DNA of 64,000 bases. Origin: Maricaulis sp965228215. Lineage in GTDB: Bacteria; Pseudomonadota; Alphaproteobacteria; Caulobacterales; Maricaulaceae. The position numbers and the translations under genes were made by a program. Positions 44,155 through 52,930 of this stretch are shown here, piece after piece (the stretch's first letter is position 1; every line of letters begins with the position of its first letter). Location of the stretch: assembly GCA_965228215.1 (NCBI GenBank), contig OZ245800.1, forward strand, positions 1,054,001 through 1,118,000, given 5' to 3'. The notes below the pieces were generated by a model, which worked only from the letters and a program-made list of their open reading frames with translations, searched no databases and was not told where the DNA came from.

Positions 44155-44868
44155 ATGCCCCCTTCGCTCATCATCCTCACAGGTGCCGGCATCTCCGCCG
44201 AGTCCGGGCTGGCCACTTTTCGTGATGCAGGCGGGATGTGGGCGAAATTTGACTGGCGGGAGCTGGCGACGCCCGAGGCCTTCGCGGCCAAGCCGGAAAA
44301 AGTGCATGAATTCTACAATGCCCGGCGCGACAATCTGAAAGACGCCAGGCCCAATGCCGCGCATCTCGCCCTGGCCGAGCTGGAGCGGGAATGGATGAAG
44401 CGCGGCGGCGACTTCCTTCTGGTCACCCAGAATGTCGACGACCTGCATGAAAAGGCCGGCTCGCAGCGCCTGATCCACACGCATGGCGAGCTCAACAAGA
44501 TGCGCTGCGAATTGTGCGGCTATGTGCACGACGCGTTCGACGAGATCACCACTGATCTGCCCTGTCTCAATTGCCGCGAGGCCGGCGGTCTGCGTCCGCA
44601 CATCGTCTGGTTCGGAGAAATGCCGATGCAGATGGACCTGATCTTCAACGAACTCGAGACCTGCCGGCAGTTTGCGGCCATCGGCACGTCCGGCACGGTC
44701 TATCCCGCGGCCGGCTTCTCGCAGATCGCCAGGCAGGCGGGTGCCCATTGCACCGAGATCAATCTGGAAGTGACCGACACATCACCGATCTTCGACCGCA
44801 TAATTGCCGGACCGGCAGGCGAGACAGTCCCCGAATGGGTGTCGGAATTGCTGGCGGAGGTGGACTAA
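44155..44868 (+). CDS. cobB: NAD-dependent sirtuin deacylase CobB
   Basis: The 237-residue sirtuin has GAGIS at 10-14, TQNVDD near 91-96 and catalytic His110. It has a zinc site of four cysteines (118, 121, 137, 140). Tyr54 and Arg57 (FYNARR) are the class III signature that lets CobB/SIRT5 remove succinyl as well as acetyl groups from lysine. It uses NAD+ and regulates metabolic enzymes such as acetyl-CoA synthetase. Its stop overlaps the convergent zincin gene by 4 bases. Confidence 0.93.
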   Translation: MPPSLIILTGAGISAESGLATFRDAGGMWAKFDWRELATPEAFAAKPEKVHEFYNARRDNLKDARPNAAHLALAELEREWMKRGGDFLLVTQNVDDLHEKAGSQRLIHTHGELNKMRCELCGYVHDAFDEITTDLPCLNCREAGGLRPHIVWFGEMPMQMDLIFNELETCRQFAAIGTSGTVYPAAGFSQIARQAGAHCTEINLEVTDTSPIFDRIIAGPAGETVPEWVSELLAEVD

Positions 44869-45284
44869 CCCGCCGCCTCGATTTCGTGCATGTCCTCATC
44901 GGACAGGCCGAAATGATGCCCGATCTCGTGCACCAGGACATGTGTCACCAGTTCCGCCAGCGGGATATCACCGCGATCCGCCCATTCGTCGAGGATGGGA
45001 CGGCGATAAAGGAAGACCCGGTCGGGTTCCTGCACCGGGTCGGCGTGTGATTTCCGCGTCAGATCCGTGCCCATGTAGACGCCGGTCAGCTCGAACGGGT
45101 CTTTCAGCTTGAGCTCGCGCAATGTGTCCTTGTCGGCAAAATCGGCGACGAAGACTTCCAGATGCCCGCACATGTTCTGGAATTCCGGCGGCAGGCTGTT
45201 CCAGGCCTGGACAGCGAGGCGTTCGAAATCATCCAGCGAGGGCGGATACCAGGGATGGGGCAGGTCGGTCTCGGACATGCCCAT
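44865..45284 (-). CDS. zincin-like metallopeptidase domain protein (DUF1025 type)
   Basis: The 139-residue protein carries VTHVLVHEIGHHFGLSDEDM near its C-terminus, an HExxH zinc-protease motif with a third ligand downstream. This is the minimal-gluzincin/DUF1025 family common in alphaproteobacteria. Starts at 45284 and 45278 are both possible. It is divergent from mmcB, and the LexA-type box at 45316-45330 lies in their shared 57-bp space. Substrate unknown. Confidence 0.82.
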   Translation of the reverse strand: MGMSETDLPHPWYPPSLDDFERLAVQAWNSLPPEFQNMCGHLEVFVADFADKDTLRELKLKDPFELTGVYMGTDLTRKSHADPVQEPDRVFLYRRPILDEWADRGDIPLAELVTHVLVHEIGHHFGLSDEDMHEIEAAG

Positions 45285-45315
45285 GCTATAGACGGCGTCG
45301 CGCGCCTTGTCTTGC

Positions 45316-45330
45316 GAACATAAATAGAAC
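45316..45330. promoter_or_regulatory. LexA box before mmcB
   Basis: GAAC (45316-45319), seven bases, GAAC (45327-45330) is exactly the alphaproteobacterial SOS operator GAAC-N7-GAAC (GTTC-N7-GTTC on the other strand). It lies 11 bases before the mmcB ATG. Confidence 0.8.
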
Positions 45331-45341
45331 AAACTGCGGGA

Positions 45342-45794
45342 ATGGAGCTGAAAGACGTCGCCTCGCCCACCAATCCGGACATTGATGACGCCCAGTCGCT
45401 GATGCGCGGCGCGGCCCGTCTGTTCTGGCATCTCGGCTACAGCACCATCCCGGAATTCTCCCTGCCTGGCGGGCGCCGGGCTGACCTCTTCGGCGTCGGC
45501 CGCAAGGGGGAGATCGCCATTATCGAGATCAAGTCCGGCACGGCGGATTTTCGCGCCGACAATAAATGGGCCGAGTATGGCGAGTTCTGCGATTTCTTCT
45601 ATTTCGCGGTCTCCCAGCGCTTTCCCCACGACCTCATCCCGAATGATGTCGGCCTGATCATCGCCGACGGGTTCGGAGGTGCGATCGTTCGCGAAAGCCC
45701 GGAAGAGAAACTGGCCGCGGCGCGACGCAAGGCGATTACTCTGAAATTCGCCCGCGCGGCAGCGGATCGCGTCATGCGTCAGGGTGAAGACTAG
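45342..45794 (+). CDS. mmcB: MmcB family DNA repair protein
   Basis: The 150-residue protein is of the MmcB/DUF1790 type, with a PD-(D/E)XK-like core: RRADLFGVGRKGEIAIIEIKSG. In Caulobacter the gene is SOS-induced and needed for mitomycin C resistance. The LexA box directly upstream supports the same control here. It probably acts as a nuclease or nuclease-like factor on damaged DNA. Confidence 0.88.
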   Translation: MELKDVASPTNPDIDDAQSLMRGAARLFWHLGYSTIPEFSLPGGRRADLFGVGRKGEIAIIEIKSGTADFRADNKWAEYGEFCDFFYFAVSQRFPHDLIPNDVGLIIADGFGGAIVRESPEEKLAAARRKAITLKFARAAADRVMRQGED

Positions 45795-45806
45795 TCGGTC
45801 TCAGGC

Positions 45807-46490
45807 TCAACTCTTTTCAAGGGCTTCCGCAAGCGCAGTCCGGAACGCCTCGAGACGCGGCGCGAAGCGCTTTTCCACCACCCCCAGGACACGCGCATCC
45901 GCCTTGTCCGGTGAGCCGCTGTCGACAGGCGGGGCCGGGTCATATTCCAGCCCCAGCTGGATCGCCTCGGCGACACGCGGACCGGTGATCTCGCTGACAA
46001 CGGTCAGCGCGAAATCAATCCCGGCCGTCACGCCGCCGCCGGTAAAGACATTGCCGTCGCGCACCACGCGTTCGCGCACCGGGATGGCGCCAACCTCGGA
46101 CAGGGCGTCGTGATAGGACCAGTGCGTCGTCGCGCGTTTGCCCTCAAGCAGACCCGCCGCCCCCAGAACGAACGCGCCGGTACAGACCGAGGTGATGTAT
46201 TGCGCGCCCCGGGCCTGCTCACGCAGGAAACCAATGAGCGCCGGATCCCGCATCGCATCATCGACACCCCAGCCGCCAGGAACGCAGATGAGGTCGAGCT
46301 GCGGGCAGTCGTCGAACCGTGTCGTGGGCAGGATGAAGGGCCCGCAATCGGTCCGGACGGGACCGGTTTCCGCCGCAACGAGATGCACCTCGGCATCCGG
46401 CACACGGTGCAGGACCTGTAACGGTCCGGTGAAATCGAGCTGGGTGAGATCGTGGAAGAGGATGAATCCGATACGGAATTTCTGGCTCAT
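45807..46490 (-). CDS. DJ-1/PfpI family protein, isonitrile hydratase-like
   Basis: The 227-residue protein has the class-I glutamine-amidotransferase-like fold, nucleophile Cys103 (SVCTGAFVLGAAGLL) and Asp19 (DLTQLDFTGPLQVL). The pair corresponds to Cys101 and Asp17 of Pseudomonas isonitrile hydratase InhA. It lacks the AraC domain of GlxA-type regulators. It may hydrate isonitriles to N-formamides or act as another DJ-1-like enzyme. Adjacent genes give no further clue. Confidence 0.82.
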   Translation of the reverse strand: MSQKFRIGFILFHDLTQLDFTGPLQVLHRVPDAEVHLVAAETGPVRTDCGPFILPTTRFDDCPQLDLICVPGGWGVDDAMRDPALIGFLREQARGAQYITSVCTGAFVLGAAGLLEGKRATTHWSYHDALSEVGAIPVRERVVRDGNVFTGGGVTAGIDFALTVVSEITGPRVAEAIQLGLEYDPAPPVDSGSPDKADARVLGVVEKRFAPRLEAFRTALAEALEKS

Positions 46491-46567
46491 GCGGGACGGT
46501 CCTCATGCAGTGTCAGCCGAGTAGTCTCGGAAATGGCAGTCTAGGCAGGGACCACCCGGCGATATGT

Positions 46568-46942
46568 TCAGTCCTTTACGCGCCAGGGCGGATCGATGCG
46601 GTTCTCGCCGGCATGGTAGAGCTTGATCTTGTGCCCGTCCGGATCCAGCAGGATCGCCTCGCGCCACAGCCAGCCCATGTCTTCGGGATCAGTCTCGAAC
46701 TCCAAACCCCGCGCTTTCAGCCTCGCCACGTCCTCGTCGACGGTCGCGCTCTCGAGATAAATCACCGCACCCGGTGTGACCGGTCCCTCCTCGACATGCA
46801 GCGAGAAGGTCGTATCGCCATCGGGTGCAAGGAAGCGGCAATAGTGCGGACTGTCGACCAGAAGGCGGAAACCCAGGCGGATGTAGAAATCCTTCGACCG
46901 CGGAATGTCGGAAACCGGGATCGTGATCTGGTTAAGGCGCAT
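46568..46942 (-). CDS. VOC/glyoxalase superfamily protein
   Basis: From the ATG at 46940-46942 the protein has 124 residues, with paired beta-alpha-beta units of the vicinal-oxygen-chelate fold (LNQITIPVSDIPRSKDFYIRLGF, LDPDGHKIKLYHAGENR). It may bind a metal and act on a small metabolite or antibiotic. It overlaps the DUF4340 gene by 11 bases and is probably its downstream co-transcribed partner. Confidence 0.82.
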   Translation of the reverse strand: MRLNQITIPVSDIPRSKDFYIRLGFRLLVDSPHYCRFLAPDGDTTFSLHVEEGPVTPGAVIYLESATVDEDVARLKARGLEFETDPEDMGWLWREAILLDPDGHKIKLYHAGENRIDPPWRVKD

Positions 46943-47975
46943 CCGTTTCCCCGCGCTCATCGGCGATCTCGTCGAGCGGGCGCAGGAGCCGGTCGAGGCT
47001 TAGATCGCTGAGAAGATAGGCCCAGCCCTCGGTCCGCTCCGCCAGTGCCGCCGCCGCTTCAACCTGGTCATTGCTCGCGGCTCGCACGTTCAAGACGGCC
47101 CAGCGGGTCTCGCCCTGGGCGATGACCGACATCGATACTTCGAGGCCGGAGAAGGTCTGCGCGACATGGGAGGCCACGACCTGGCCACCCAGCCGGTCGG
47201 CACGCCTGACATCACGGAAGCGCAATCGTGCCATCGCCGCACCGGGTCCGTTTGCGGCCCCGGCCGTGATCGGCCGCCATCCACCCGGCTCGCGCAGGAC
47301 GAAATTGCGGGCCGCGCGGCCGGAACGTTCCAGGAGATAGGCCGGTCCGCGTTCCGGCTGGATTCGGGTCAGTGCGATGTCCGTGCGCCCCAGGGCCAGG
47401 AAATCCAGTTCCAGCCAGTCATCGGCATTGCCGATTTGCGGCACGGGCGCACTTTGGCCCAGCCGGGCCGCATAGGTCTGCGTGGTCCCGGGGAAACGCA
47501 AATAGACAAGATCTCCGGACTGGCGGCCCAGGATCAGATCGGCCAGGGCTTCACCGGAAGCATCGCGGGCCACCAGGCGAAGGCCTGCGCCATCCCCGCC
47601 CTGTTCTCCGAGATTGAGGCGGACATGTTTCAGCGGGTCTGCAGTGCGGGCGCCCTCATAGGACAGGCCGGCCAGGAAGGCGTCGATCTCGGCAATGCGC
47701 GAGCGGCGTACCGGGTGGTCATCGCGGCTGGGCATGACCCAGTCCTCGCCGCGACGCTCGATCGTGAACCGCCCGTCGGGACCGGTGATCTCGATCTGCT
47801 GCGCCTGCTGGGACGTGGCTGCCCAGTCCGGCCAGACCGGACCGGATACGGCGGGCCGGGAATCCTGCCGGGCCTGGAGCAGGACCGTGGTCACCGCGGC
47901 GATCGCCAGGATGAGGGCGAGCCCGCCCACGGCAATCACGTGGCGGCGGCGCTGGCTGTCCATGAGCTGGCTCAT
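46932..47975 (-). CDS. DUF4340 periplasmic protein of a Gld-type ABC system
   Basis: The 347-residue protein has one N-terminal membrane anchor (about 12-34) and beta-rich DUF4340 repeats. DUF4340 proteins regularly follow GldG-like proteins, as here. The gene is last but one in the leftward unit ATPase-permease-GldG-DUF4340-VOC and lies 10 bases after the GldG-like gene. Confidence 0.85.
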   Translation of the reverse strand: MSQLMDSQRRRHVIAVGGLALILAIAAVTTVLLQARQDSRPAVSGPVWPDWAATSQQAQQIEITGPDGRFTIERRGEDWVMPSRDDHPVRRSRIAEIDAFLAGLSYEGARTADPLKHVRLNLGEQGGDGAGLRLVARDASGEALADLILGRQSGDLVYLRFPGTTQTYAARLGQSAPVPQIGNADDWLELDFLALGRTDIALTRIQPERGPAYLLERSGRAARNFVLREPGGWRPITAGAANGPGAAMARLRFRDVRRADRLGGQVVASHVAQTFSGLEVSMSVIAQGETRWAVLNVRAASNDQVEAAAALAERTEGWAYLLSDLSLDRLLRPLDEIADERGETDAP

Positions 47976-47985
47976 ACCCGGATCC

Positions 47986-49830
47986 TCATGTCTGGACCTT
48001 CCGCCGCCGGGTCATGGCGCCGGCAACACCGATCAGGATGATCAGGGCCGGCGGAACGCCGATGGTCCAGAACTGGAGATTGGCGTTGAGCGCATCGATA
48101 TCGCGCCGGAAATCGCGCTCGATCTCGCGCTGGCGAGCGCGGCCGTCGGAGATCTGGCGGCGCAAGCGTGCAGCCTCGGCCAGGCTTTCATCCCCGCTGT
48201 CACCATAGAGGCCCGAGGACTGGCCGGAGGCCTGCAGCGCGTCCAGCGCTTCCTGGGCCGCCATGATCTCGTCCTGGACCTGCTCCTGGATTTCCAGATA
48301 GTCCGCCTCGGCCGCAGCGCGCAGATCATCGACCCGGCTCATCGGACGATAGGAGGGCAGTCGCGAACGCAGATTGATCAGCGCCGGATCCCCGGCCGCG
48401 ATATCCACCAGGTTCAGCGCAAAACTCAGATTGTCGGCTACGAGCGTGTCGCCGATCGCCGGATCGCTGCGGACGTAGAATTGATCGTCCAGCCAGTCGG
48501 CATCCGCGACGAGCGCGATGTCGACCAGCCCGGTCGAGCTTTCCCGGTGGGCACCCGGTTCAAACACGATCTCGCCGGCCGGCGGCCCGTCCGGGAAGGC
48601 GGTATCCAGCACGCCGGAGAGGCGAGCGGCCAGGATGAGCGGGTCAGCCGCCTGGTCGTAATCGAGCAGGAGATCATCCGGCGAGGGCGAACCCGCGGCG
48701 ATATCAGCATCCAGCCGGCCACCTTCGGCAGAGGTCTGGATCAGCGGCCGGAAATCCAGCCCCGCCTCTTCCAGCGGCCGGAAATAGCCCGGCGAGCCGA
48801 AATTGATCGTGCGTTCCAGCGTGGCTGTCGCCAGGTCATCCCGGTCCATCTGGTCGGGCGGCGCGGCGAACCAGAGCGGGTAGGCCCGGCTGCGCAGACG
48901 TCCGGAGGAATCGGTGACCTGGACCTGCAGCCCCATGCGGCGGTCCATGGCCACACTCTGCCGGTCCCACCCAACACCCCAGTGCGCCAGCAATGTATCC
49001 AGGCCCGATCCGCGCACGGCGTTCAGCGGCGGCAGACCGTCAGGCCCGGTCCGGAACGCCATCAGTGCCATCGGGTCGAGGAAAACGAGAAGCCGGCCGC
49101 GCGCCAGCGCGAACTGGTCGATGAGATAGAGCTGGCCCTGGGTCAGCGCGTCCGGATGCAGGACCATCAAGGCCTCGGCCTCCGGCAAGGTCTCGAAATC
49201 CGGCTCGATCCAGATGAGCTCATAATCCGCGTTGAGCTCGGCAATGAAACGGCTCGGCGCGCCGTATTCCGGGGCGAGTTCGAGACTGGTCAGAATGGCA
49301 AGGCGCGGACGATTGAGACGCTCGATCTCGGCAATCGTACGGCTCAGTTCGTATTCCAGCCTGGCCTCGAGCTCCTGGTTGAAGACCGAGATCACTGCCC
49401 GGTCGTCCACGGAATTCGACGCCACCAGGCCGAAGAAGATGCGCTCGCCGGTCTCGGTCGGCAATGCGGCCAGGCCGGCCTCGAGCGCCGCGTCCTCATC
49501 CTCGGAGAAGGGTTCCGGATCGATCTCGATCAGGCGGATCCGGCCACCGGCCCGGGCCTCGTAGGATTCCAGCATCTGCCGGACCCGCGTCGCGTAGGAG
49601 CGCACGGCCGGGAATTGCGCGGCCTCGGCGCGCGAATAGTAGAAACGCCACTCCACCGGTTCGGTCAGCCGGTCGATGACGGTCTCGCTGCCCGGCGAGA
49701 GGCGATATAGCCCGCGTTCCGTCAGATCGAGACGTACGCCGGACAGATAGGTCGTTGCCAGCTGATTGCCGGCCAGGAAGAGCACGACCACGCTGATCAG
49801 CATGAGTGGCAGGTAAAGACTGCGCTTCAT
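47986..49830 (-). CDS. GldG-family ABC transporter auxiliary protein
   Basis: The 614-residue protein has a membrane helix at each end (about 7-27 and 585-605). Between them are a large extracytoplasmic GldG/IFT52-like domain, with segments such as YRLSPGSETVIDRL, NADYELIWIEPD and FLDPMALMAF, and a coiled coil near 470-570. Together with the ATPase and GldF-like permease it forms a gliding-type ABC exporter found widely outside gliding bacteria; its substrate is unknown. It overlaps the permease gene by 4 bases. Confidence 0.87.
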   Translation of the reverse strand: MKRSLYLPLMLISVVVLFLAGNQLATTYLSGVRLDLTERGLYRLSPGSETVIDRLTEPVEWRFYYSRAEAAQFPAVRSYATRVRQMLESYEARAGGRIRLIEIDPEPFSEDEDAALEAGLAALPTETGERIFFGLVASNSVDDRAVISVFNQELEARLEYELSRTIAEIERLNRPRLAILTSLELAPEYGAPSRFIAELNADYELIWIEPDFETLPEAEALMVLHPDALTQGQLYLIDQFALARGRLLVFLDPMALMAFRTGPDGLPPLNAVRGSGLDTLLAHWGVGWDRQSVAMDRRMGLQVQVTDSSGRLRSRAYPLWFAAPPDQMDRDDLATATLERTINFGSPGYFRPLEEAGLDFRPLIQTSAEGGRLDADIAAGSPSPDDLLLDYDQAADPLILAARLSGVLDTAFPDGPPAGEIVFEPGAHRESSTGLVDIALVADADWLDDQFYVRSDPAIGDTLVADNLSFALNLVDIAAGDPALINLRSRLPSYRPMSRVDDLRAAAEADYLEIQEQVQDEIMAAQEALDALQASGQSSGLYGDSGDESLAEAARLRRQISDGRARQREIERDFRRDIDALNANLQFWTIGVPPALIILIGVAGAMTRRRKVQT

Positions 49831-50570
49831 CGTCCGCCTCCCCGCCGTTCGGCGATCAGCAACGCCGCGATGCCCAGCGAGGCCAGGATCAGGCTGACGA
49901 AGTAGAACACGTCACGCAGGCCGATCACGCCCTGCTGGAAGGCCTCATAGCGTTCCAGTGCGCTCAGTCCGGCGACAAATTCCGCGAGGAGAGCCGGTGC
50001 GTTCTCGCCCAGCGCTGACAGGACCAGCGGCAGACCCGCCATGGTCAGCAGGAAACAGGCGCCGGTTCCCAGCACGAATGCGATGACCTGGTTGGACGTG
50101 GTCGCAGACAGGGCCTGTCCAACCGCCAGATAGGCACCCGCCAGGAGAAGTGCTCCGAGATAGGCGGAGGCGATGGCCGGATTGTCCGGTGAACCGAGAT
50201 AATTCACCGCGATCCACATCGGGAACGTCATCACGAGGGCCAGGGCGGCAACACTCCAGGCAGCCAGGAATTTGCCTCCGGTGGATGCCCAGAGCGGGAT
50301 CGGCAATGCCATCAGGAATTCCAGCGTGCCGCGATCGCGTTCCTCGGCCCAGGCCCGCATCGACAGGGCCGGCATGAGAATGACCAGCAGCCAGGGCAGG
50401 TAGTCGAAGAGCGGGGCAAGCTCGACCCGGTTGGTGTCGAAGAAACGTCCGACGTGAAAGGCGAAGGCCGGGGCCAGCGCCGCAAAGACGGCGAGGAAGA
50501 CATAGGCCAGCGGCGTCTGGAAATAGGCGGTGAGTTCGCGGCGATAGACGGCGAGAAGACCCTGCATCAC
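49827..50570 (-). CDS. ABC-2 type permease (GldF-like)
   Basis: The 247-residue protein has six membrane helices and the ABC-2 permease pattern (LPWLLVILMPALSMRAWAEER followed by TLEFLMALPI). It overlaps the ATPase gene upstream and the GldG gene downstream by 4 bases each, so all three are coupled in translation. Confidence 0.88.
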   Translation of the reverse strand: MMQGLLAVYRRELTAYFQTPLAYVFLAVFAALAPAFAFHVGRFFDTNRVELAPLFDYLPWLLVILMPALSMRAWAEERDRGTLEFLMALPIPLWASTGGKFLAAWSVAALALVMTFPMWIAVNYLGSPDNPAIASAYLGALLLAGAYLAVGQALSATTSNQVIAFVLGTGACFLLTMAGLPLVLSALGENAPALLAEFVAGLSALERYEAFQQGVIGLRDVFYFVSLILASLGIAALLIAERRGGGR

Positions 50571-51307
50571 GAGGCCTCCTCGACGGCGGGCGTGCGCCCG
50601 AGAGTGAGCTCGCGGAAAGCGCTCTCAACGCTGTTCTCCGGCCCGGCGGCAGCGAGATCGCGAGGCGTGCCGTCAAACAGGATGCGGCCGGCATCAATGA
50701 TCACGGCGCGCGAACAGACGGCCGGCACCTCCTCGAGAATATGGGTGGAGATGATGATCGCCTTTTCCGGCGCCATTTCACGGATGAGGTCCCGCATCCC
50801 GTCCTTCTGGTTGGGATCGAGGCCGTCCGTGGGTTCATCAAGGATCAGCACGGCGGGGTCGTGGGCAATCGCGGCGGCCAGGGCGGCGCGTCGCTTGTAG
50901 CCCTTCGACAGGGTCCCGATCGGCTGGTCCGCCTGCGGACCGAGACGAGCGCGTTCGAGCGCCAGACCGGTCGCCCGCTGCGTCGCGGCCTTGTCGAACC
51001 CCCGGGCCCGAAGGCCGAAGGCCACGAAACCGCGAGGCGTCATCGCCGGATAGGAGGGCGCGCCCTCGGGCAGGTAACCAAGGCGCGACTGGGCCTCGAG
51101 ACGCGACTGGACGCAATCATGTCCGGCAATGCTGGCCGCGCCGGCATCCGGTTCCAGGCATCCTGCCAGTATGCGCATGGTGGTGGTCTTGCCGGCGCCG
51201 TTCGGGCCGAGGAAACCGAGCACTTCCCCGCGCTCGAGCGTGAAGCTCACACCGTCAACGGCGCGATTATCGCCGAAGTCTTTGACGAGGGAGTCAGCAA
51301 TCAGCAT
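50567..51307 (-). CDS. ABC transporter ATPase (GldA-like)
   Basis: The 246-residue ATPase has Walker A GPNGAGKTT, an LSKGYKRR signature and Walker B VLILDEPTDGLDP. It powers the GldF/GldG-type complex encoded immediately downstream. It is first in its operon; the promoter must lie in the 299-bp region before 51607. Confidence 0.9.
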   Translation of the reverse strand: MLIADSLVKDFGDNRAVDGVSFTLERGEVLGFLGPNGAGKTTTMRILAGCLEPDAGAASIAGHDCVQSRLEAQSRLGYLPEGAPSYPAMTPRGFVAFGLRARGFDKAATQRATGLALERARLGPQADQPIGTLSKGYKRRAALAAAIAHDPAVLILDEPTDGLDPNQKDGMRDLIREMAPEKAIIISTHILEEVPAVCSRAVIIDAGRILFDGTPRDLAAAGPENSVESAFRELTLGRTPAVEEAS

Positions 51308-51606
51308 GGATCGAACTCGCGGGGGTCATCGCACTAGCGTTAGCGCGCTCCTGTCCGCTTGGCCAGACCCGGATCAAGTTTCCAACATGTATGGGAAATC
51401 GGGGTGTCGACCGGCCAGCAACTCCGTGATCCGGGGGGCTGGGGGGGCTGTCTAAAACCAGGATCTGGAGAGCTAAGCGACCGGCCGACGCTCAGAAGGT
51501 GGCGGCGCGATGGGGCGGGAAGGTGCCGAGATTATGGCCAGATTGCGGCATCGCGTGAAATGTTTGTAAGCTGGAGTCTGCTATTCAACTGTGAGGAGAG
51601 TTTTGA
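51308..51606. other. 299-bp divergent intergenic region, no gene seen
   Basis: This space separates the leftward ABC unit from the rightward DUF2794 gene. It contains a G-run-rich stretch (about 51427-51450) and an AT-richer end before 51606. I find no tRNA fold, no ORF with a ribosome site and no clear dyad. Confidence 0.4.
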
Positions 51607-51942
51607 GTGGTCGCTGAAACGCAGTCAGGGAATAGATCGCCGGCAGGCATCATGTGGGAACGCCGTGAACTCGACACGATCCTGCGCATCTATGGCCGGA
51701 TGGTCGCCCAGGGAGACTGGAAGGATTACGCCATCGACGGGCTGAGAGATTGCGCAATCTTCTCGATCTATCGGCGCACCAGCGAACACCCGCTCTACAC
51801 CGTCATCAAGACGCCTTCAGATGCCCAAAAGCAGGGCATGTACAAGGTGGTCGCCATGGGCGGACAGATTCTCAAGCGCGGCCGCGATCTCGCCCAGGTG
51901 CTCAAGGTTTTCGACCGCAAGCGTTTCCGCCTGATCGGCTGA
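51607..51942 (+). CDS. DUF2794 family protein
   Basis: The 111-residue protein starts at GTG 51607 with GGAG about ten bases upstream. The sequence is typical DUF2794 (RELDTILRIYGRMVAQGDWKDYAIDGLRD, YTVIKTPSDAQKQGMYKVV), a family confined mostly to alphaproteobacteria and of unknown function. A bidirectional terminator separates it from the convergent BI-1 gene. Confidence 0.85.
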   Translation: MVAETQSGNRSPAGIMWERRELDTILRIYGRMVAQGDWKDYAIDGLRDCAIFSIYRRTSEHPLYTVIKTPSDAQKQGMYKVVAMGGQILKRGRDLAQVLKVFDRKRFRLIG

Positions 51943-51990
51943 GACGGGCGCAGTCCCTCTAACGCGGCGTCCGGCCCGCGAGGCACAAAG

Positions 51991-52024
51991 AAAAACCCCC
52001 GGAGCGGAACTCCGGGGGTTTCTT
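51991..52024. terminator. bidirectional intrinsic terminator
   Basis: ACCCCCGGAG (51995-52004) pairs with CTCCGGGGGT (52010-52019) around a 5-nt loop. It is flanked by A-run on one side and TTTCTT on the other, so it can stop transcripts from both DUF2794 and the BI-1 family gene. Confidence 0.88.
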
Positions 52025-52042
52025 GTACCGGTATCCGGTCGC

Positions 52043-52804
52043 CTATTCGCGTGAGCCGAGGAGCGACAGAATGATCTGGAACATGTTCACGAACGCGATG
52101 TAGAGGTTCAGCGCGCCGATATTGGTCATGACGGCCATCGAGCGCGTATCGCCTGCGATGTCGTAATACGTCACCTTCAGTGCCTGGGTCTGCCAGGCCA
52201 CGAGGCCAGCCATCAGGAGCAGGACGCCGAACTGAAGCGCCAGTTCAAGAACGCCGGACTGGAAGAAGAAGACATTCATCAGTCCGAGAGCGAGAGCGCC
52301 CCAGATCGCCATGAACAGGAAGTTTTGGATCGGCATTAGATTGCGCTTGGTCGTGTATCCGAAGATCGAAAGACCCAGGAAGGCCGACGAGGTGATCACG
52401 AAGGCTTGTGCAATCGTCCCGAAATCAACCGAGAGCGAACGCCCGCCAATCGTCTGCACCGCCTGCCCGGAGGAGGCGATGATCACCCAGAAACTCAGGC
52501 TGGCCCCGATCAGCGCCACGATGGCCCAGTACAACAGGGCAGATCCGGCCGGAGACGGGTTGCGCATGAAGAAGGAAGAGCCGAGCAGCAGCACCAGCGG
52601 GCCCCACTGCACCACGAAGAGAAGCGGTGTTCCGAACACCAATTGCTGCAGGGCCGGAACCGTGCCGACGGCATAGGCGATCGCTGCTGAGATCAGCAGG
52701 CCCAGTCCCATCTTGTTGTAGACGCCCAGCATGAAGCTACGCAGGCCGGCATCCTTGGACATGTCCATGGTGCCGCCATAGTGGGCTTGGGAGAAATCAT
52801 TCAT
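52043..52804 (-). CDS. Bax inhibitor-1/YccA family membrane protein
   Basis: The 253-residue protein has seven membrane helices and the BI-1 end-motif pattern (ALNLYIAFVNMFQIILSLLG). Bacterial relatives act as pH-sensitive calcium leak channels or protect the FtsH protease target system (YccA). The first 25 residues are cytoplasmic. It stands alone with its own 126-bp upstream region. Confidence 0.9.
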   Translation of the reverse strand: MNDFSQAHYGGTMDMSKDAGLRSFMLGVYNKMGLGLLISAAIAYAVGTVPALQQLVFGTPLLFVVQWGPLVLLLGSSFFMRNPSPAGSALLYWAIVALIGASLSFWVIIASSGQAVQTIGGRSLSVDFGTIAQAFVITSSAFLGLSIFGYTTKRNLMPIQNFLFMAIWGALALGLMNVFFFQSGVLELALQFGVLLLMAGLVAWQTQALKVTYYDIAGDTRSMAVMTNIGALNLYIAFVNMFQIILSLLGSRE

Positions 52805-52930
52805 CGGTCTTGTCTCTCAATTCTACGGCCCCGTCGCCGGGGCATAAACGCGTTGCGCGTAATATCGATATCTTTGGCCCGTCTGGCAAGGAGGGACAGG
52901 CGCCGGGCGAGTCCCCCCAATAGCCCCAAA

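Noticed and set aside
47695..49710. A 671-codon plus-strand open frame
   Set aside because: It is antisense to the DUF4340 and GldG-like genes, with His/Gln/Arg-rich composition and no ribosome site.
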